Shown: positions 16,901 to 29,900, numbered from the stretch's first letter. The stretch is DNA of 64,000 bases from Eleginops maclovinus (GCF_036324505.1 NC_086368.1:10171421-10235420), one strand, 5' to 3'. The notes: a model not told the origin generated them from the letters alone. A program made the numbers and translations.

Positions 16901-17548
16901 TGCAATCGAGGTTCATACAGTATGTCATCAGAAAAAAAGTGGCGATAATATTGTGAAAACGAATGCAGAATAACATGACGACATAATGAAATGGTTTCCT
17001 CCGTGTGTCAGTGTGAGGCCGCCTCTGGCAGACTCCTGGTACTCCCTGTCCTACCTCTACTTCTCTCTTCTGGGTGTGCTTACCACAATGGTGATTGGCC
17101 TGCTGGTGAGCTTGGCCACAGGTGAGACGTCTCCTTTACCATCTCCTCCAAATACACATCATTTCTTATGTTGGTGAAATATTTAACAGTATAATGTAAA
17201 TCTACAATAAGAACTGTTGTGGGAATATGTTTCCATTTGTGTTTAGGTGGCTGTAAGCAAGAACACAAGAACCCTGATCTGTTTGTGAAGGCAAGCGACC
17301 TGTTTTGCTTCAGCTGCTGTGGTAAATCAGAGGTAGGAGACTAACCCTTGTGTTATATAACAAGTAACAAATATATTAAATATAGACATGTATATTTTGT
17401 CATGTGGTAATAGTTTGCTCTCACTCCACTACAGGTATCAGAAGTCCCAGAAAAGTCTGCCACAGACTTCAATATGGGGGCTGACAACCAGACATTCACA
17501 GACGTTGCAATGAAAAGCAAAGATCCTGAAAAAGCCACCAAACTGTGA
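10986..17548 (+). CDS. slc5a8l: Sodium-coupled monocarboxylate transporter (SLC5A8/SLC5A12 type)
   Basis: Plasma-membrane symporter that couples sodium to uptake of lactate, pyruvate, butyrate or nicotinate. Fifteen coding exons: 10986-11339, 11698-11763, 11959-12010, 12366-12433, 12971-13125, 13656-13796, 13880-14009, 14109-14197, 14497-14609, 15513-15580, 15686-15772, 15858-16051, 17012-17121, 17247-17332, 17435-17548; 608 aa. Family landmarks: [92 protein letters not shown] and [13 protein letters not shown], the conserved sodium-site region. The loop near residues 480-510 has NNT and NFT glycosylation sites. The C-terminal tail carries a cysteine cluster (FCFSCCG). Similarity is shared between SLC5A8 and SLC5A12, so the exact symbol is uncertain. 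Intron 12 hosts a SINE and intron 4 a LINE-like scrap. Confidence 0.92.
12640..12800 (-). repeat. LINE-like 3' tail fragment
   Basis: Starts with AAGTTCAAAGTCCACATTAT and TGTCAAA, then text like the common fish retroelement tail that speaks of TTTATTGTCA, GAAAT-TCGTTTCT and CACAGTGCAA. It is short, diverged and lacks coding sequence. It lies in intron 4 of the SLC5 gene. Family assignment is from memory of such tails and is weak. Confidence 0.35.
16405..16610 (+). repeat. tRNA-derived SINE
   Basis: A tRNA-like head with ACTTGGCTTGGGAACCGGAAG and a B-box-like GGTTCGAGTTCC at about 16462-16473 is followed by the GCAAGGCACC, GCCACTGCTCC, and GATGGGTCAAATGCAGA body found in many fish tRNA-SINEs. 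It sits in intron 12 of the SLC5 gene in the sense direction. The A box is damaged, so this is a relic and not a functional tRNA. Confidence 0.7.
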
Positions 17549-17741
17549 CGCTGCTGTATTCATTCCTATTTACTTCATGGAGAGATTTGAATATAATTAT
17601 TTTTATAAACATGTTAATGACTTAATTGTTTTGCTGCTAGATCCTTTGTGCATTACATTTATAGAAACAATTGTCCATTACCGTTATGTACATATTTATG
17701 TTGATATGAAAGATGTGTTTTAAACATGTTTCTTGAATTTC

Positions 17742-17747
17742 AATAAA
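17742..17747 (+). terminator. Polyadenylation signal of the SLC5 gene
   Basis: AATAAA about 195 bp past the stop at 17548, following an AT-rich 3' UTR. Confidence 0.7.
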
Positions 17748-17759
17748 ACATTATGTATA

Positions 17760-19030
17760 TTTTACTTTAAAAAAGAGCTTGACAACTCGTCTTAAATTGA
17801 GCTTTAAGAGTATAAATCAAATTCCAAATCTTTTCTTTGGATGCTGCTACCCTACTGAGGTGATTTTAATGATAGAACGTTGTGCAACATTTGGGCAGAT
17901 ACAATAACACTTGAGCTGAACCAGGACATTTCATCAGAACAGAGCTGCTCTCATTTCCTGTTAAACACTGATGTGGTAACTTTACTTTCGTTGCCCTTTG
18001 TTCAATTGTTCTCTGTCATGGTGTCTGCTAGCGTTATGTTCTCTACCTGCACATTGTCCTCTATCATTTCCTGCTGACAAAGGCACAATGAAATACTGTT
18101 TGATATTTTACTAAATGTATGATGACATGGCAGTATTTTAGAGACAATGGGTGTAGTGGCCGTTTTAATATTGTCCAAAGTTCCTAGGCCACTTAGTCTG
18201 CAATGTATCTTGGTTCTGACTCGTGTTCCAATTAATTCCAAACCTTTTGTGAAGACCCAATGTAGTCACGGGAGACAGGTAAACTTGAACGAGGGTTTAT
18301 TCAAAATAAAACACAGCGTCACTGCAGGTGATTTTCATCCACAAATACATGTCGTTCGGTCCAACACCGACTTGAAGTTTGATATAACACGAAACAGTAA
18401 ACACGGTCAAAAACTTGTTGCGATCCTATCTTGCAGACTTCCAGCATCCAACTAGCCTAGCATAGCTCCTAAAACTCTTTTTTCTCATGTGTCCTGAAAG
18501 CTGCGTTCAAGGCCCTAATACCATGTTGGAAATAGGAAACCTAGCATTTTACATCAAAAAGTAGTAAACAGAAACATAACCTTAGCATAATCCACCTATA
18601 TCACTATATACGAAACTCTACAAAAATAATAGTATAAATGGAATTTAGCACCATGTAATATGTCAAGCCAACATAAACATTTCCCCCAAATATGACTGTG
18701 TGCTTAATTGGCTCTTACAATGGGTTTGAAGTATTTGTTAAGTGGCTGATCATTTTTATATGGGAATGTTGAACTTTTTTAGTCACTACCTATATGAATT
18801 TGTCACTAACTCCACTCTTTAAACATTCAAGCAACACTTGTACAAAAGCATACCGAGAAACCCAGTGAGTGTATGAGCTCTGTATGTGAAGAAAGAATAC
18901 AGGACAGTAAAACACAGAAATCTAAATGTACCGTAGTAAATGCAGTTTCCATTCCACTCAGGGCTGTAAACTGTGTTTGAACTTAGCAATAAGGAAAAGA
19001 CAAGTGAGCTTTGGTCTGGATAATAAACGT
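17760..19030. other. Intergenic stretch, nothing recognised
   Basis: About 1.3 kb between the SLC5 3' end and the probable leader of the mucin-like gene. No exon, RNA gene or repeat that I recognise. Confidence 0.5.
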
Positions 19031-19222
19031 GTCATTTGTCTCCTTGGCAACATACAATGGAGGAAGTTTACAAAGAACTGACCTGCCCCCTTTCACCTGC
19101 CGCTGTGCCAGAAAATCCACACAAGCTGCACAAGGTTTACAGGAAGTGGAGTCACTTGTTACATGGAGGCAGACTCGCTGCCAGTGAAGTGATTTTGTTT
19201 TCACTGATACCGACAAAACAAG
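19030..19222 (+). other. Possible 5' noncoding exon of the mucin-like gene
   Basis: Ends at a good donor (AACAAG then GTGAGC at 19223), while the next acceptor, TTTCAG at 19494-19499, opens the exon carrying the ATG at 19512. An ATG at 19057 begins an open frame; if the two exons are joined, that frame runs past the main ATG in another frame. So either this is an overlapping upstream frame or the exon is misassigned. Confidence 0.3.
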
Positions 19223-19511
19223 GTGAGCCTGATCCGACATTCAATCAAGATTTGAATTGAGTTAAGCTTTCACATAGAGTAAGTAGAAAGGATTCTATTT
19301 AAATAGCATCAGAGTTAGGAGGCCATTATGTGTTTTGAAGTGTCTGATCATTTCCTGGAGTATAAATGTAGTACATACGACCTAGTTATTAAAGGTCAAA
19401 CACCATGTTTAAGGTGTTGTTATTACACAGATATTAATCAGATACGGGAAACATATTGTAGTGTTTCTGAAAGTGCTCATGTTTTGTTTTCCATTTCAGG
19501 ACTTAATAGTC

Positions 19512-20419
19512 ATGGATACCATCTCTGCTGCCCTGGCTTGTTGCCTTCTGGCTATTTCTATCGCTGTGGTACAAGCGGAGAATAACACTGCTATCAGTCC
19601 TGCATTACCAACCCCTAGCTCAAACCCGACAAACGTAACCACAGCAGCACCTTCACCTGCTGAGCGTGTAACTGTTATCTCAAATTTGACTGAAAACACA
19701 ACTGCTTTTACCAGCACAGCCCCAGACAGTGAGACATACACAGGAATTACAGCAGCGACAAATGAGAGCACAGGTCACCCGTCTCAGCCAACCACCATCA
19801 TGACTCCTCTAACAAACACCACATCACAAACAACCACAACACCTGGCAATCACACAACAACATCCACTGCACAGACAGCAACACAGCCCCCAGCAGGTAA
19901 CACGAGCACGCCGGCTGCTACAGTCATTGCAACAGATCCATCACACACCGTCATCACAACGTCAGGTTCAATGAACAGAACCACACAGGGTAAGCAGGCT
20001 TCAGCTTTCTCTTTATGATGTAATTGCTCATTGTAGGTTTTTAATGTGTTCCTTTTGTCCCTGTTAGGGTTGCGACTGAACATTTCAGAAACAAATATGA
20101 CTGTTATTTTCAGCGTTGTACTCGGAGTATTCACTCTAGCATTGGTTGGGTTAATGTTTCACAGATGCCAACATAAAATCCAATACTCGCATCAACCTCT
20201 CAATAACACGGGTAAGGACTTTCCCTTCCTCACACCATCAGCATATTCTGTTTTATTTATCATTAACAGTTAACCTGATTCTCAGCAGATGCATTTGTGG
20301 CAGACGATGACACACTGGTGATTTCTGGAGGACTCTATGATGGCCACCCGATATACGACAACGTTCCGACAGACCCAGCGGCAGACCAATCTCAATTCCG
20401 TCTCCAGTTCCTTCATTGA
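19512..20419 (+). CDS. Small mucin-like single-pass membrane protein (MUC15-like candidate)
   Basis: Three coding exons: 19512-19989, 20068-20211 and 20286-20419; 251 aa. Order: signal peptide (MDTISAALACCLLAISIAVVQA), about 135 residues very rich in Thr, Ser, Pro and Asn with many N-glycosylation sites (NVT, NLT, NTT, NRT), a short stem (LNISETNMT), one membrane span (IFSVVLGVFTLALVGLMF) and a basic-to-acidic cytoplasmic tail with YSHQPL, LVISGGLYDG, HPIYDNVP and a C-terminal FRLQFLH. The Tyr motifs look like docking sites. There is no repeat of identical mucin units. I do not recognise it firmly. MUC15 is a candidate: its tail has a related RRLYDD block and MUC15 neighbours SLC5A12 in human. 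It could equally be another sialomucin-like protein. An alternative acceptor 3 nt downstream of 20286 would delete one Ala. Confidence 0.75.
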
Positions 20420-20868
20420 GGACAGAGTTCCTGCAGTTTTGGAGCTCGAAAGGATGGACAAAACAAGTTTCCTCTTCCACAAATTAGTAGTTTCAGGACT
20501 GATATTTCACGAGAGGAGAGCGAAACAAAGATCGGCAGAACATTGAAACAAGGACAATGCTGATTGATTGAACATCAATTTTACTCATTAAGCTGTCAAT
20601 ACTAGAACACAGAAATACTTGAAATATATTACGATAGCAACACATAACTACATTTCTCACAACAATATAAACGTGGGCAGATCAAATTGATTTCATGTGG
20701 ACCCCAGTAAAGATAAGTCTTTCCATTCAGCAGAACTACAACCGAGAGCGGATTCTGCGCTCATTTAAATCTACGTTAACAAACAAACTTGCTTGAACGG
20801 CTGGAACACTTTTCCATAACAACACTGTTTAACTGATCAACCTATCAAATCTTTGATGCATGTAAAGA

Positions 20869-20874
20869 AATAAA
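20869..20874 (+). terminator. Possible polyadenylation signal of the mucin-like gene
   Basis: AATAAA 450 bp past the stop at 20419. It lies only about 120 bp from the sycp1 stop codon, which comes from the other strand, so the two 3' UTRs may overlap tail to tail. Confidence 0.4.
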
Positions 20875-20995
20875 TTGGCCTTTTGTTATTAATTATAGAG
20901 TCTGCAAAATTCTGAACAATGCTATGAATGAATGATAACAAAATTGAAACATCAAAACCGGACTAACACGTGTAGGGTTGTCTGTCCTCTACTAC

Positions 20996-23900
20996 TTATG
21001 CAAAGGTCTTGTCATTGGATGTCTTCTTCTTTTTGTCCCAGCCTGTAACAGCCGTCCAGCCAGCATCTCGCATCCTTTTCATTGCTGCTAACTTCAGAGA
21101 GTTCCCCGGTGATTTTTGAGTGAGGGGGCTCTGAATCTGAAAAAACGTTGATCCATTTTTTTATGAATAAAAATGACATGGGATTGTTTGTTTTTATGTC
21201 TACGGATAAAATGCATCAACTATTTTTAAAAAGCATCTTACCTTTTTGAAGATGTTGACTTTGCGCAATGGAGCGACAACACTGGGTATAGATGTACTGG
21301 CAAAGGTCTGCCAAGAATGGAAACGGAAGACTAAACCAGCTCTTTCAGCAATCATGCACTTTTATCAGACACAATTCACAAAACAATGATACCACACACT
21401 TACTGTGTACTTAAACCAACCAGCAACCAATAAGAATACAGCTCACCAGGAGATCATGTTTGTCGGAGCTGTCGGAGCTGTCAGACTTGTCGGACAGCAC
21501 CAAGATGCTCTTTTCCCAGCCTGACGCCTTTTCAGAAGAAGGAGGGGTCCTTATTCTGTAGGACTGAATTTTAAAAATCTAATTGTAAATGTCAGAAGAA
21601 GCCATTAATATCTGAACATGTCAGCATAACACACTATCTTACTTTGATCTTTGATGTTCCGCCAAGTCTGTTTGTAAAACTTCTTGGGGTCTTTAGGTCT
21701 TCATTGCGACTTTCCTACAAAGGGAATTCAAGGTCAGTCTGAGTTATTGTGAAAGCAACAGTTATAGAAAGTATCCCATAGACTGTAATCTGTACTATCA
21801 TCACCAGTCAACATTTGTATGTAGATGTTCTGTGGTCTACCTGGGTCTTTGGTGTTGTTCCACAGGATGTTCTGGTGGATTCCTTAACAAAATATGTAAA
21901 ATGTTATCGCAGTTAAATTGATTCCTTGACAACCAAAACATGTATTGCAGTATCATTCCATAACAGCCTTACCGCCCCTTTTTCATTGATTCCCTGTGGA
22001 CATACTGTGCACACTGAAAATGACACATGAACATACAACACACAGCCCTGAAAGTGTATTGGCTGTGTATTCATGGCAAGAGACATATCATTTCAGTATG
22101 CACTACACTGTTGAATGGTTAGAACTTGACCTCCATGATAGGAAGATGGTCTGAATTGGACTAACAGGTGAGTTAAAACATAATATCGCGATTGTTTTTA
22201 AGTTAAGACAACTTCCTGATTTGATTCCTAACTCACCTCAACAATGTCTGGAATAAGCCATTTTGAAATAAGAATGTGGAAGGTTAAACTCACAGCTTTC
22301 TTCATAATTGCAGAACTGCCCTCATCGTTGCTGAAGGAGGGAGTTCTCCTGCTTTTGGTGAAGTCAAACGTGTTTCTCTTTGAAGAGCTCTCTCTTGGAG
22401 TCTCTTGGGTATGGTTTAAGCCCGGTGCCTGGAATTTTAAAGATCAAGTATTCACGAGAACGAACCACGTCACAGTGCTAGCTCATTCGCTGATGAACGG
22501 ATATTTTTACCTGCTTGTTCCCTGCTTCTGTCAGCGGAGTCATTTTCATGGATGACATTTCGTTCTTGAGGTCAGCCAGATCCTTCTGTAGTTTTTCCTA
22601 ATAGCATTAAAAAGGTTTCATAAAGAACCCTCTCTCAAAAGCTGTTTCAGTGAAGAAAAGGGAGCAGATACAGTGGGGCAAAAAAGTATTTAGTCAGCCA
22701 CCAATTGTGCAAGTTCTCCCATTTAAAAAGATGAGAGAGGCCTGTAATTTCTATCATAGGTATACCTCAACTATGAGAGACAGAATGAGAAAACAAAATC
22801 CAGGAAATCACATTGTAGGATTTTTAATGAATTAATTGGTAAATTCCTCGGTAAAATAAGTATTTGGTCACCTACAAACAAGCAAGATTTCTGGCTCTCA
22901 CAGACCTGTAACTTCTTCTTTAAGAGGCTCCTCTGTCCTCCACTCGTTACCTGTATTAATGGCACCTTTTTGAACTCGTTATCAGTATAAAAGACACCTG
23001 TCCACAACCTCAAACAGTCATACTCCAAACTCCACTATGGCCAAGACCAAAGAGCTGTCAAAGGAGACCAGAGACTAAATTGTAGACCTGCACCAGGCTG
23101 GGAAAACTGAATCTGCAATAGGTAAGCAGCTTGGTGTGAAGAAATCAACTGTGGGAGCAATTATTAGAAAATGGAAGACATACAAGACCACTGCTAATCT
23201 CCCTCGATCTGGGGCTCCACGCAAGATCTCACCCCGTGGGGTCAAAATGATCACAAGAACGGTGAGCGAAAATCCCAGAATCACACGGGGGGACCTAGTG
23301 AATGACCTGCAGAGAGCTGGGACCAAAGTAACAGAGGCTACCATCAGTAACACACTACGCCGCCAGGGACTGAAATCCTGCAGTTCCAGACGTGTCCCCC
23401 TGCTTAAGCCAGTACATGTCCAGGCCCGTCTGAAGTTTGCTAGAGGGCATTTGGATGATCCAGAAGAGGATTGGGAGAATGTCATATGGTCAGATGAAAC
23501 CAAAATAGAACTTTTTGGTAAAAACTCAACTCGTCGTGTTTGGAGGAGAAAGAATGCAGAGTTGCATCCAAAGAACACCATACCTACTGTGAAGCATGGG
23601 GGTGGAAACATCATGCTTTGGGGCTGTTTTTCTGCAAAGGGACCAGGACGACTGATCCGTGTAAAGGAAAGAATGAATGGGGCCATGTATCGTGAGATTT
23701 TGAGTGAAAACCTCCTTCCATCAGCAAGGGCACTGAAGATGAAGCGTGGCTGGGTCTTTCAGCATGACAATGATCCCAAACACACCGCCAGGGCAACGAA
23801 GGAGTGGCTTCGTAAGAAGCATTTCAAGGTCCTGGAGTGGCCTAGCCAGTCTCCAGATCTCAACCCCATAGAAAATCTTTGGAGGGAGTTGAAAGTCCGT

Positions 23901-26900
23901 GTTGCCCAGCGACAGCCCCAAAACATCACTGCTTTAGAGGAGATCTGCATGGAGGAATGGGCCAAAATACCAGCAACAGTGTGTGAAAACCTTGTGAAGA
24001 CTTACAGAAAACGTTTGACCTCTGTCATTGCCAACAAAGGGTATACAACAAAGTATTGAGATGAACTTTTGTTATTGACCAAATACTTATTTTCCACAAT
24101 CATTTGAAAATTAATTCATTAAAAATCAGACAATGTGATTTCCTGGATTTGTTTTTCTCATTCTGTCTCTCATGGTTGAGGTATACCTATGATAAAAATT
24201 ACAGGCCTCTCTCATCTTTTTAAATGGGAGAACTTGCACAATTGGTGGCTGACTAAATACTTTTTTGCCCCACTGTATGTACCTGATTCCAACTGGGACA
24301 TACCTTCTGTGCTGTTCCTGTCTTCAGCTGTTGCTTCAGGAGATCATTATCTGTCTTGTGCTTTGAGAGTTCCAAGTCCTAATTTTTAATTTAGATTTGA
24401 CATAATTCATTTGTTATCTAATAACAGTTGATCTTATTGTATTTGTTCAATTATGTATTCAATTATGATTTTTTAAACACTATACCAGGGATTTCAGATG
24501 CGCAACAGCCTGCATCTCTTTCTTCTTTGTCTCCTCAAGCTCTGCATCCTTTTCTTCCACCATCCGGTCATACTGGCTCTAATAATACAAATCAATTCCC
24601 AATTCAACATGCGTTTGGATTGACAATCATGTTGAAAAACAACACTGTTAGACAGTAAAACATACACCGATCAGCCATAACCTTATGACCACCTCCCAAT
24701 ATTGTGTAGGTCCCCCTTTTGAGGCCAAAACAGCACTGACCCGTCGAGGCATGGACTCCACTAGACCTCTGAAGGTGTGCTGTGGTATCTGGCACCAGGA
24801 TGCTAGCAGCATCACACTGCCTCCGCCAGCTTGCCTTCTTCCCGTAGTTCCCGCCCTGGTGCCATGTCTTCCCCAGGTAAGTGACGCACACTCACCCGGC
24901 CTTCTGACCCGGTCGTAGAGCCATGACAATTTGGCCCTTGTCAAAGTCGCTCACATCCTACGCTTGCCCATTTTACTGCTTCCAACACATCAACTTTGGG
25001 CACTAAGTGTTCGATTGCTGCCTAACATACCCACCCCCACACTGACAGGTGCCATTGTAACAAGATAATGACTGTTCTTCACCTCACCTGTCAGAGGTCA
25101 GAATGATATGGCTGATCGGTGTATACGTTATGCTGACCTTACCTTGTGTTTCTCCATCAGAGCAACCATGTCTGCTATCTGGTGTTGACACTTGAGCTCT
25201 GTGTCTTCCTTGTTCTTGACGGCCTCTGCTGCTGTGGATTTGAGCTTTTGTACCTGTTAAACAAAGTGTTCTTATTCTTGATTTTTAATTGTGAGGATCT
25301 GTGGTAAAAAACATAACGTTAAATACCAACCTCGTTCTGAAGCTCTGCTGCCAAGGTGGATTTGGACTCAAATTCCTGAAGCAATTTCCGACGGTTTTCT
25401 TGGTTCAGTGCTTTAAGGTTCTCTGCCTCCTCTTGAAGAATGTTTATCTTAAGACAAAAACATCTTTTACCTCATGCAGGGTTACACTTAGTAACTGTTT
25501 ATATCAACATTTAGACCGAGTAGGGGGAAAATGGCCATACCAACATTTCAAGTTGACTGGATTTAGCATTCTCCTTTGACATTTGTTTCTTAAGCATTTT
25601 ATTTTAAAGTCAACTGTTGGAATAACTTCCATTCCATGTATTGCACGTACTCAGTCTCAGAGCAATCACAAACCTCTTTCTGGTATTCCTCCTGGGCTTT
25701 AAGTTTTATTTCAAACTTTTTCCTCAGACTGCGCAACTAAAAACAAACAACTTCTTGTTCATTTCAAAAAGGATAGATAATAATACTGTTTTCCATGTTG
25801 AATCATTTAAATTAAATCACCTTGGTTTCAGCAGACTTGATCTGCTTATCTTTTTCGGCGGTTTCCTCCTCCAGATGTTTATACTATTCACAGAAATCAC
25901 AAACAAATCCTCCTTTAAAGCCTTCACAACAACACGTATGGTTTTGGTTTTGTTGGCATACTTACATTTTCTTCAGATTTCTTCTGCAGAGTCTCAGTTT
26001 CTTGACATTTCTCTTGGCTTTTGCTCTTAATGGACTTCACTTCCTCTCTTTATAACAGAAATATAGAACATTTTTACAACTACACAATGTCTAACCACTT
26101 TATTTTTTCAAAGTGACAACTCACCGTAGACCTCGGTTTTCTTCTTCCAGTCTTTGGATTTGTTTTGTGAGCTTCACAGCCTTCTTTTCGCTAACCTGTT
26201 CAGTCAAAACAACTCTCAGACTGTGTCCTTCATATGATACAGCCAGTAATAATGCCAACAGTTGATATACATGAAAATGATCTGGCATATTTGATTGGAT
26301 AATTCAGACCTTCATGTTTTCCTCAATAGCTTTCACACTAGAAGATCCGCTCTCAACCTGCAGTTGAATGACTGTCTTCTCAGACTGCAGCTCATTAAAG
26401 TTGGCTAAAAGCTCTCTGTACTTATCCCTGGAAGGTTACATAAATCAAGCATCAAAATCACAATTGTTTATTTATATTGTATATTTGAATATAATGCACT
26501 AAGAACTCACTCATGCTGATGGAGGTCTTGTCTCAGTTGCACCATCTGGAAGGTATGTTCTTTATTTTTCTTTCCTTCAGTCAACAACTGTCCCTCCAGC
26601 TCCAGCACTTTGATCTGAGGGTAAATAAAAACATATTGTGGTGAAGCTAGGAATTGAGTGAAGTACCCCACATCAATGCATTTTTTTCAGAATAAAAACA
26701 ACTTCCCAGAAAAATTCCCCACATTGAGCAAGAGATGATGAGTGCAGCACGATCATGAAAAATATCAAAACCTCAGTCACTGTGGATTTCTCCTCCAAAT
26801 CCTTCTGGGCTTTTTCAGCAGCTTCACAAGCTTCCTTTAGTAGATCGTTTTCTGCTTTCTCAATCTCTACATCACTCTGTATCAACACAAATTTAATAGG

Positions 26901-29900
26901 GCTTACATTTCAAGGTACAAGGCAATAGACTATAGAATAAACATCCCTTTTCTTTCTGAGATGAATGATCTGTTTGGATCACCTTGTATTGCTGGGTTTC
27001 TTTGGTTTTCCTTGAAAGCTGAGCTGTGAGTGTCTCCACTTTGACTTCAGTGACGTCAATCTTTTCTTTCATGGACTCAACACATTTAGAGGTTTTGTCC
27101 TGAGAACAATAAAAGCGTACTGTAAGTGTATTCGAATACTCTTCTGCAGTGTGCAGGTTCAGTGAATGATTAGGAAACAAGGTATACACTCTTCTAAAAA
27201 ACAGAAATACACCCTACCAGTTCATCTTCAAGTATTTTGATCTGCCCTTCTTTCTTTGTAATCTGCTCCATGTTCTCTCCTGTAGAGTACAACATTCTTT
27301 CAGCATTCAAAAGCTTCAAATTAAAATATTTATGTATGCCACTCAGTGAGGCTTACCTAAAAGTGTGTTTCTTCTTTCCAGTCCCTCACTGTTTGCCATG
27401 AGTTTATCCTCAAGTTCCTTAGCCCTTGGAAATAAGATATTCCAATATTAGTTCCCAAAATGTAAATGTAAATATATTTAGTCCCACCAGGAACATAATG
27501 ACACAGGTAAAAAACATGTGTTAGGAAACATGCCTATTTCAGGCGCTAATTCCATATATACCTCTCTGTCTCTAAGGCTAGTGAACCCTGTAGCTCCTGA
27601 ATGGTCGTCTGATTCTGCTCCAACTTCTCTGCTTGTTGATTTTTAACTCTGCTGAGTTCCTGCAAGCTTGAGTCTTTGTTTTGAATCATCTCTGTATATT
27701 CTTCTTTACTTTGTTCCAGAATTGCAGCAAGAGCTTCACATTTTTTCTATGGGATGGAAAACTATTTTTAATCAAAGCTGACAACGCACAACAGAGCCTG
27801 GTTAGACTTCACTCACCTCAGTTTCAGTACAGCGCTGCCCTGCAGTGTGCAGCTTCTGAAGCAGGGACTGTTGTTCAGTTTTTGAGCTCTTGAGCAGTTC
27901 ACATTGCTCATCTGTAAAGTAAACACATATTTAATGATGTGATTTCATTACCAGTGGAGTTATTATATTTTATCCAAACATATGAATCATTAAACATTTC
28001 TACTTTATTACACCTGCTGAGATGCTTCTAAACCTTGTTGACATAACATTGAATGTTGTTTCACAAGAACTTAACAAAACATTGTTTTATGTAAAACACA
28101 AAATGCTTTGGTAAACAAAATAAGGTTTACAAAACAAAGTTCATAAAAACTTGCTTCTGCTAAATTCTGAACCTGAAAATATACAAGCTATGAGCAATTA
28201 CCTGTTGCTTCTTGAAGTTGTTTGCAGTACTTCTGGTTTTCATGGAGGTCCAGCAGGAGTTTTTGTAGATCACTTTCCTTATCCTGTATTTGAGTGTGAA
28301 GCACTGTGACCTGTGAATGCCAAACCATAAGCTGTGAGTTTGATAAGTTCTAAATAAACCGATCTGAATTTCCTTTACTAACCTCTTTTTCTTTCATGTC
28401 AAATTCTTGATGGTACTTCTCTTTTAGATCTTCAAACTGCACCAAGGCCTCTTTGACTGAAATAAAGGCACACTTTTCTTGCTGGTGGACATTACCTCTT
28501 ACATCCCAAGTCATTCAAAGTTTATTCTGACTGATATGTTAAGATTTGGTGTCACTGTAGTGAAATTAAAAGGCCATGGCAAAAGAAAACATAAGATCAA
28601 ACCTTTTTGCATCTCTTGTTGATCATCTTCCGCTTGAACACGAAGGCTTTCAAATGCTGCAACCATTTTCTACAAGAAAAAGTTCCAAATACACTGACAA
28701 TCACACATTTAATCCCACCGTTTAGTCTACTGCTTAACATCAAATTATTCGTCAAAACACATACTTTATTGTTATATGGATTCAAAGGTGTTTACCTGAA
28801 TACTTGAACTGTTTTCCATAAAGAGGTGATGTGTTTCTTCTCTTTCTGATTCAACTAAAAAATGTAAAAAGGAATTGAAGCTAATACGCAGCAATGGGTC
28901 CTTCTTTTCAACACTTATTATTAAGACTGGTTAAGACACATCCTTCAGAAGAAAACACACTTTTTTACTTACATAAATGCATCTTTTCAGCTGACCGCTG
29001 AAAAGTGTCTTTGAGTATATTACACAGATTCCTTGTTGCGTTGTTTCTGTTTTTTAAATAAAAAATGTGATATTAAAGCAACATTTTATAGAGACAAAAC
29101 ATTTCAGCAAAAAATAGCCGCAAGTGTTTTTACAATAAAACTCATACTTGTTCCTCAAATCCTCATTTTCGCTGATCTGTTCCTCCAGCTTTACACTGAG
29201 ACTTTCATTTCCGAACTGTGAAGACAGAACACACAACACGTAACAATAGAGATATCAAAGGGTGTTACAGTATAATGTTCCTATATCATCATAATCCTTT
29301 GATATAAATGAAAACAGTGTTAGAGAGAGACATACACATAAAGAAGAGTCACTGAGGCACAAACCTGCAATTCCTGGATGGCTTTGCGCTGAGTTTCAAT
29401 TGTTCTTTTGTTTTCTTGGAGCCTCCTTTCCTTTTGCACAGTGTCAGAGTCAACTTTGACCTTCCAACACTTCACTTTCTCAACTTCATCAAACAACTTT
29501 GAGTAAAGCTGTCCGGGATTGCAACTATTCTGTGGGATAAACACAAAGATGGTACGGTAATAGACATTCTTTTGAATAAATACTTGTTGCATAGGCCAGA
29601 TCCATCCTATTCACTTTACCAGGAAAATATTACCTCGCCTTTTCCCATTGGCGACACAGCTTTCATCTTTGGCAAGTCTGTAGAGAAGAGACAATGTTCA
29701 TATTTATGAGGTTTGACATAATTATGTTTGTGCTGACATTTTGAAGCTAGTGTTGTTAACTAGGAAATACCTATTCTGGTGGGCTTAGATGGTGCATCCA
29801 TGCTTGTATTGGGGAATGGCATAGTCTGCTCCTTTTCAAAACCTTTAATATTAACCTGGGAAACAGCATGATTGGTTATTTTTTGTATTTATTATTAGAA

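Noticed and set aside
21973..22004. 32-nt version of the sycp1 microexon
   Set aside because: It shifts the frame so that the exon at 21714 meets a stop; the 21-nt version keeps the frame to the conserved C-terminus.
23075..23686. 203-codon minus-strand frame
   Set aside because: Antisense shadow of the Tc1 transposase.
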